From Acinetobacter guillouiae CIP 63.46 (GTDB lineage: Bacteria; Pseudomonadota; Gammaproteobacteria; Pseudomonadales; Moraxellaceae), in contig NZ_KB849287.1 of NCBI RefSeq assembly GCF_000368145.1, forward strand, positions 124,001 through 188,000: 64,000 bases of DNA, in the 5' to 3' direction. The translations under genes and the position numbers were made by a program. The first letter of the stretch is position 1; the number at the start of each line of letters is the position of its first letter. Below, piece after piece: positions 61,230 through 64,000 of the stretch. Below the pieces are notes generated by a model. It saw only the letters and a list, made by a program, of their open reading frames with translations. It did not search any database and was not told the DNA's origin.

Positions 61230-61568
61230 TTAATGAGTATGAAGGTGAAGATGTTTGACTTGTTTACGCAATTGTTGAACTTCATCAAGTAAATCCATCA
61301 TCATTGCAACGGCAGATAAACTGGCTTCAAAGTCACGTTGTAAACGATAAGCACGACGTGCCCGTGAGATGTCTTCTCCAAAAAATTGATGAATACGGTC
61401 TTCAGGACGTGCAGGTAAAATTTCATATTCAAGCAATTGCAAAATCCAATCCGGACTTTGACCGCATGCCTCAGCAAAGTGCTTGAGATCTAGATTTAGG
61501 TTTTCATCCACGATTTCTGCATCATGGAAACCGTCATAGACAATTTCACGATATTGAATAGTTGTCAT
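61230..61568 (-). CDS. cbpM: Chaperone modulator CbpM
   Basis: A 112-aa MerR-like protein that inhibits the J-domain protein CbpA. FAEACGQSPDWILQLLEYEIL, HQFFGEDISRARRAYRLQRDF and ALMMDLLDEVQQLRKQ-type helices match CbpM, and the gene lies 42 bases after a CbpA-like gene, as in E. coli. The His-rich end LHLHTH is unusual. Confidence 0.9.
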   Translation of the reverse strand: MTTIQYREIVYDGFHDAEIVDENLNLDLKHFAEACGQSPDWILQLLEYEILPARPEDRIHQFFGEDISRARRAYRLQRDFEASLSAVAMMMDLLDEVQQLRKQVKHLHLHTH

Positions 61569-61609
61569 GATTGCTCTCCTTTAGCAAGGCTATGTTGGTA
61601 TCTATAAAA

Positions 61610-62578
61610 TTATGAACGGGGATTAAAGTCAGTAAAAGCATCAGCAAATTGTTGATAGGCTTTTTGCTGTGTTTCGCTGGTTGCTTTGGGATAAACAATA
61701 TTGATCACCAAATAAAGATGACCTGGGGTTTTATGCGGTATCCCTTTGTCTTTTAAACGGAGTTGCTGATTGGGTTTGGCATTTTGTGGCACAGTAACTT
61801 TTACTTTACCTGCTGGGGTATCAATTTCAATACTTTGACCAAGTGCTGCTTCCCAAGGTGTGACATCAACGGTGTAATAAACATCAGCACCTTCAACACG
61901 GATACGGTCAGTGTCTTGGTATTGGATCTCAATATAAAGATCGCCATTTTCACCACCGTTAACTCCAGCTTGTCCTTGTTTTGCAAGACGGATTTGCTGA
62001 CCTTCTTTCATGCCTTTGGGGATTTTAACTTGGAGGGTTTTCCGTTGTACCTCGGGTTCACCATAGGCATTATAGGTTGGGATTTGTAAGGTAATACTCT
62101 GAGTCGCGCCTTCATAACCAATGCTTACAGGAATTTCAATACTGGCATGTTGATCTTCACCCTTATAGCTGCGCTGTTGCTGAGAGCCGCGTTGCCCAAA
62201 ATCTTGTTGATGTCCACCGCCAAAACCGCCACCGAAACGTCCAAACAGATCTTCAAAACCACTAAAATCTTGTCCACCACTGCTACTGTACGAACGATGG
62301 AATTGGCTACCATCAAAACCACTTTGACCTGTAGATTGCCCACCAAACCCACCTGTATTGGCATAGGGGTTGTCGAGTTCAAAATCGTATTGCTTTTTCT
62401 TTTCTTCATTACTTAAGGTGTCGTAGGCGACATTGATAGTCTGCATTTTTGCTTCAGCATCGGCTTCTTTACTCACGTCAGGATGATATTTGCGTGCGAG
62501 TTTTCGATAAGCTTTCTTAATTTCGTCTGGTGTCGCATTTCTAGAAACACCTAAATCTTCATAATAATTTTTTGCCAT
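61610..62578 (-). CDS. cbpA: DnaJ/CbpA-type J-domain co-chaperone
   Basis: J domain at residues 1-70 with YYEDLGVSRNATPDEIKKAYR and HPD, then a Gly/Phe-rich linker (FEDLFGRFGGGFGGGHQQ), then two beta-barrel substrate domains (VQRKTLQVKIPKGMKEGQQIRL ... GHLYLVINIVYPKA). It lacks the DnaJ zinc finger, so it is CbpA-like; 322 aa. The CbpM gene follows. A Met four codons earlier (62590) is possible. Confidence 0.92.
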   Translation of the reverse strand: MAKNYYEDLGVSRNATPDEIKKAYRKLARKYHPDVSKEADAEAKMQTINVAYDTLSNEEKKKQYDFELDNPYANTGGFGGQSTGQSGFDGSQFHRSYSSSGGQDFSGFEDLFGRFGGGFGGGHQQDFGQRGSQQQRSYKGEDQHASIEIPVSIGYEGATQSITLQIPTYNAYGEPEVQRKTLQVKIPKGMKEGQQIRLAKQGQAGVNGGENGDLYIEIQYQDTDRIRVEGADVYYTVDVTPWEAALGQSIEIDTPAGKVKVTVPQNAKPNQQLRLKDKGIPHKTPGHLYLVINIVYPKATSETQQKAYQQFADAFTDFNPRS

Positions 62579-62925
62579 ACTTAAGGTCATTATTTTGTTT
62601 AACTTTATTCTAGTTTTATGCCTTTTTGGCTGCAGATGGAAGAGCAACTTAGTGTGGTTATTGTTTCAAAACTTATCTAACGCAAAAGCCCGCTTATTGC
62701 TGATAAAGGTGGTGTTTCATGTTCTATAGGCTTTGTGTGTTCGGGTTGGTGCTTTGGATAAGTAAATGACGATTCTAAATAGCTATTCAACCTTTTAATT
62801 TATAAAACTTGCTGATTATGCTTTGAATTTTAATTGAAAAAAAAGAGCAAACTGAATTTGCTCTTTTCTTGGTAAAAATCGATAGTTAAATTTCTGCAAA
62901 CTTAAACCATTCAGATCTTAATAGA
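62579..62925. other. Intergenic region between cbpA and hslO
   Basis: About 347 bases. No gene is seen. It must carry the cbpA promoter, which is not obvious, and holds the terminator of hslO at 62844-62867. Confidence 0.5.
62844..62867. terminator. Terminator after hslO
   Basis: AGAGCAAA and TTTGCTCT form an eight-pair stem with runs of A and T on its two sides; it can work on both strands. Confidence 0.85.
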
Positions 62926-63801
62926 TTAACTCAAATGCTCACCAAACAGATTCAAAGCTTCTTTTGCAGTGAACTGATATTTTTTATTGCAAAATTGGCA
63001 ATCCATTTCAATTGGATTTTGAATTTCTAGGGTTTCTTTGACCGCATCTAGACCAATCTGGATCAATGCATTTTTGCATTTATCGCGTGAACAGGTGCAA
63101 TTGAATTGAAGCTGTTCAACGTCTGGCAGACGAACTTCTTCTTCATTGTATAAACGGTAAAGAATTTCTTGTGCGGTTAAATCCGTCAATTCTTCAGGCT
63201 TTAAGGTCTGCGTCAACATAATCAAACGTGGCCATAAATCTTCATCTACACGTTGTTGTTCTTCTTCATTATTACGAGGTAATAACTGAATCAGTAAACC
63301 GCCTGCATTGTGATGGGTGCTTGCCAAGACAATACGTGTTGGAATTTGTGCAGAAAGGTCATAATACTGCATTAAACAAGCCGCAAGCGTTGGTTGATCA
63401 AGTGGCACAATTCCTTGATAACGCTCACCAAATTCAGGTTCAATATTGATAAATAACACAGGTTGTTGCAACGTGCTGAGCACAGTACTGCTGTCTTCAC
63501 TCAACATAAAATGCGGATCTTCTTCATAGTCTGCAAGTGCACGTACATCACCCAAATGGTTGCATTCAGCCATCGCCCATTTGAATGTACCTTGTGCTTG
63601 AATTTGTAAGCTAATACGTCCTTTAATTTTTAATGTGCTTGCAAGTAATGCTGTTGCACTCAACATTTCACCCAATAAAATGCGCACAGCAGGTGCATAA
63701 TTACGCTGCGATAGAATCGTTTGTAGTGCTGTATCTAAATGTACAATTTCACCACGTACAGGGCTATCTTCAATATAAAAACGTTGACGTAAATCAGACA
63801 T
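62926..63801 (-). CDS. hslO: Redox-regulated chaperone Hsp33
   Basis: A 291-aa holdase chaperone activated by oxidation. The C-terminal zinc motif CTCSRDKC and CQFCNKKY supplies the four cysteines of the CxC...CxxC switch. The N-terminal part (LGEMLSATALLASTLKIKGRISLQIQ) matches Hsp33. GGAG before the ATG supports this start over a Met four codons earlier. Confidence 0.96.
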   Translation of the reverse strand: MSDLRQRFYIEDSPVRGEIVHLDTALQTILSQRNYAPAVRILLGEMLSATALLASTLKIKGRISLQIQAQGTFKWAMAECNHLGDVRALADYEEDPHFMLSEDSSTVLSTLQQPVLFINIEPEFGERYQGIVPLDQPTLAACLMQYYDLSAQIPTRIVLASTHHNAGGLLIQLLPRNNEEEQQRVDEDLWPRLIMLTQTLKPEELTDLTAQEILYRLYNEEEVRLPDVEQLQFNCTCSRDKCKNALIQIGLDAVKETLEIQNPIEMDCQFCNKKYQFTAKEALNLFGEHLS

Positions 63802-63884
63802 AAAATTCTCCAAATCCCTGTTTAGATGGTGGCGATATTATAAATCACAAGTTTATTTCACCTGAAAAACTGTGCATCTTAAAG

Positions 63885-64000
63885 TTAATTTTCGTCATCA
63901 CGCATAATATTAATACGATCATGCTTGGCATGTGTGGTTTGAGCTTTTGCTGTGGGCCTTTCTAAGCCTGATTCATCCAAATCTGGAACATCTTTATATT
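63885..64000 (-). CDS. 3' end of an unidentified gene (truncated by window)
   Basis: On the minus strand one frame is open from the window edge for 37 codons, ending DVPDLDESGLERP ... HDRINIMRDDEN and a stop. The sequence is hydrophilic. It is probably the tail of a gene that lies upstream of hslO. Too short to identify. Confidence 0.5.
   Translation of the reverse strand, partial: YKDVPDLDESGLERPTAKAQTTHAKHDRINIMRDDEN

Overview
The window looks like a chromosomal segment of an Acinetobacter-type gammaproteobacterium. The evidence is the A+T-rich sequence, the gene order pilQ-aroK-aroB-SPOR-gltB-gltD, a fused MnhA/B antiporter subunit, the Acinetobacter-type polyphosphate:AMP phosphotransferase with two PPK2 domains, and the CbpM/DnaJ pair. 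No rRNA, tRNA, CRISPR array, prophage or insertion sequence was seen. Almost all of the window is ordinary core genome. The nicotinate-type catabolic cluster at about 35.7-44.5 kb is the clearest accessory block.

Layout. 1-3.6 kb: the end of the type IV pilus secretin gene, two shikimate-pathway genes and a SPOR protein. 3.6-10.1 kb: glutamate synthase gltB-gltD behind what looks like a sigma-54 promoter with an NtrC site. 10.1-13.3 kb: a quinone reductase/HxlR divergon, a PF10118-like protein and riboflavin synthase. 13.3-20.2 kb: a noncoding stretch with a REP-like palindrome and a heptamer tandem repeat, then a six-gene Mrp/Mnh cation/proton antiporter operon on the minus strand. 20.7-23.6 kb: an unusual pair, a degenerate COG3950-like ATPase and an FBH1-like UvrD-family helicase. 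23.9-29.8 kb: a Tat-exported PhoX-like lipoprotein, HisIE, an FAD monooxygenase and a patatin. 29.9-34.0 kb: the ubiquinone genes ubiE-ubiJ-ubiB and an unknown protein. 34.2-35.6 kb: pap.

35.7-44.5 kb: nicR-nicX divergent from nicC-nicD-nicE-nicF-nicT-porin-nitroreductase. These genes encode the lower pathway from 6-hydroxynicotinate through 2,5-dihydroxypyridine, N-formylmaleamate and maleamate to maleate and fumarate. The catalytic residues of NicX, NicC and NicD are present at the expected positions. The nicotinate hydroxylase genes nicAB are absent from the window, the porin gene carries a one-base frameshift, and two near-identical operator-like palindromes flank the nicX/nicC intergenic region.

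44.5-64 kb: a small unknown protein, recC-recB-recD, a noncoding region that appears to hold two diverged tandem copies of a small-RNA-like module, a beta-lactamase-fold serine hydrolase, rpsO-pnp, a CorA-like transporter, a DUF465 protein, cbpM-cbpA/dnaJ-like chaperones, hslO, and the 3' end of one further gene.

The most interesting items are the tandem sRNA-like modules (54.67-55.24 kb), the ATPase/helicase pair with altered ATPase motifs, the NtrC/sigma-54 architecture before gltBD, and the compact nic cluster with an added nitroreductase and a broken porin. All functions are inferred by reading the sequence; no database search was run.
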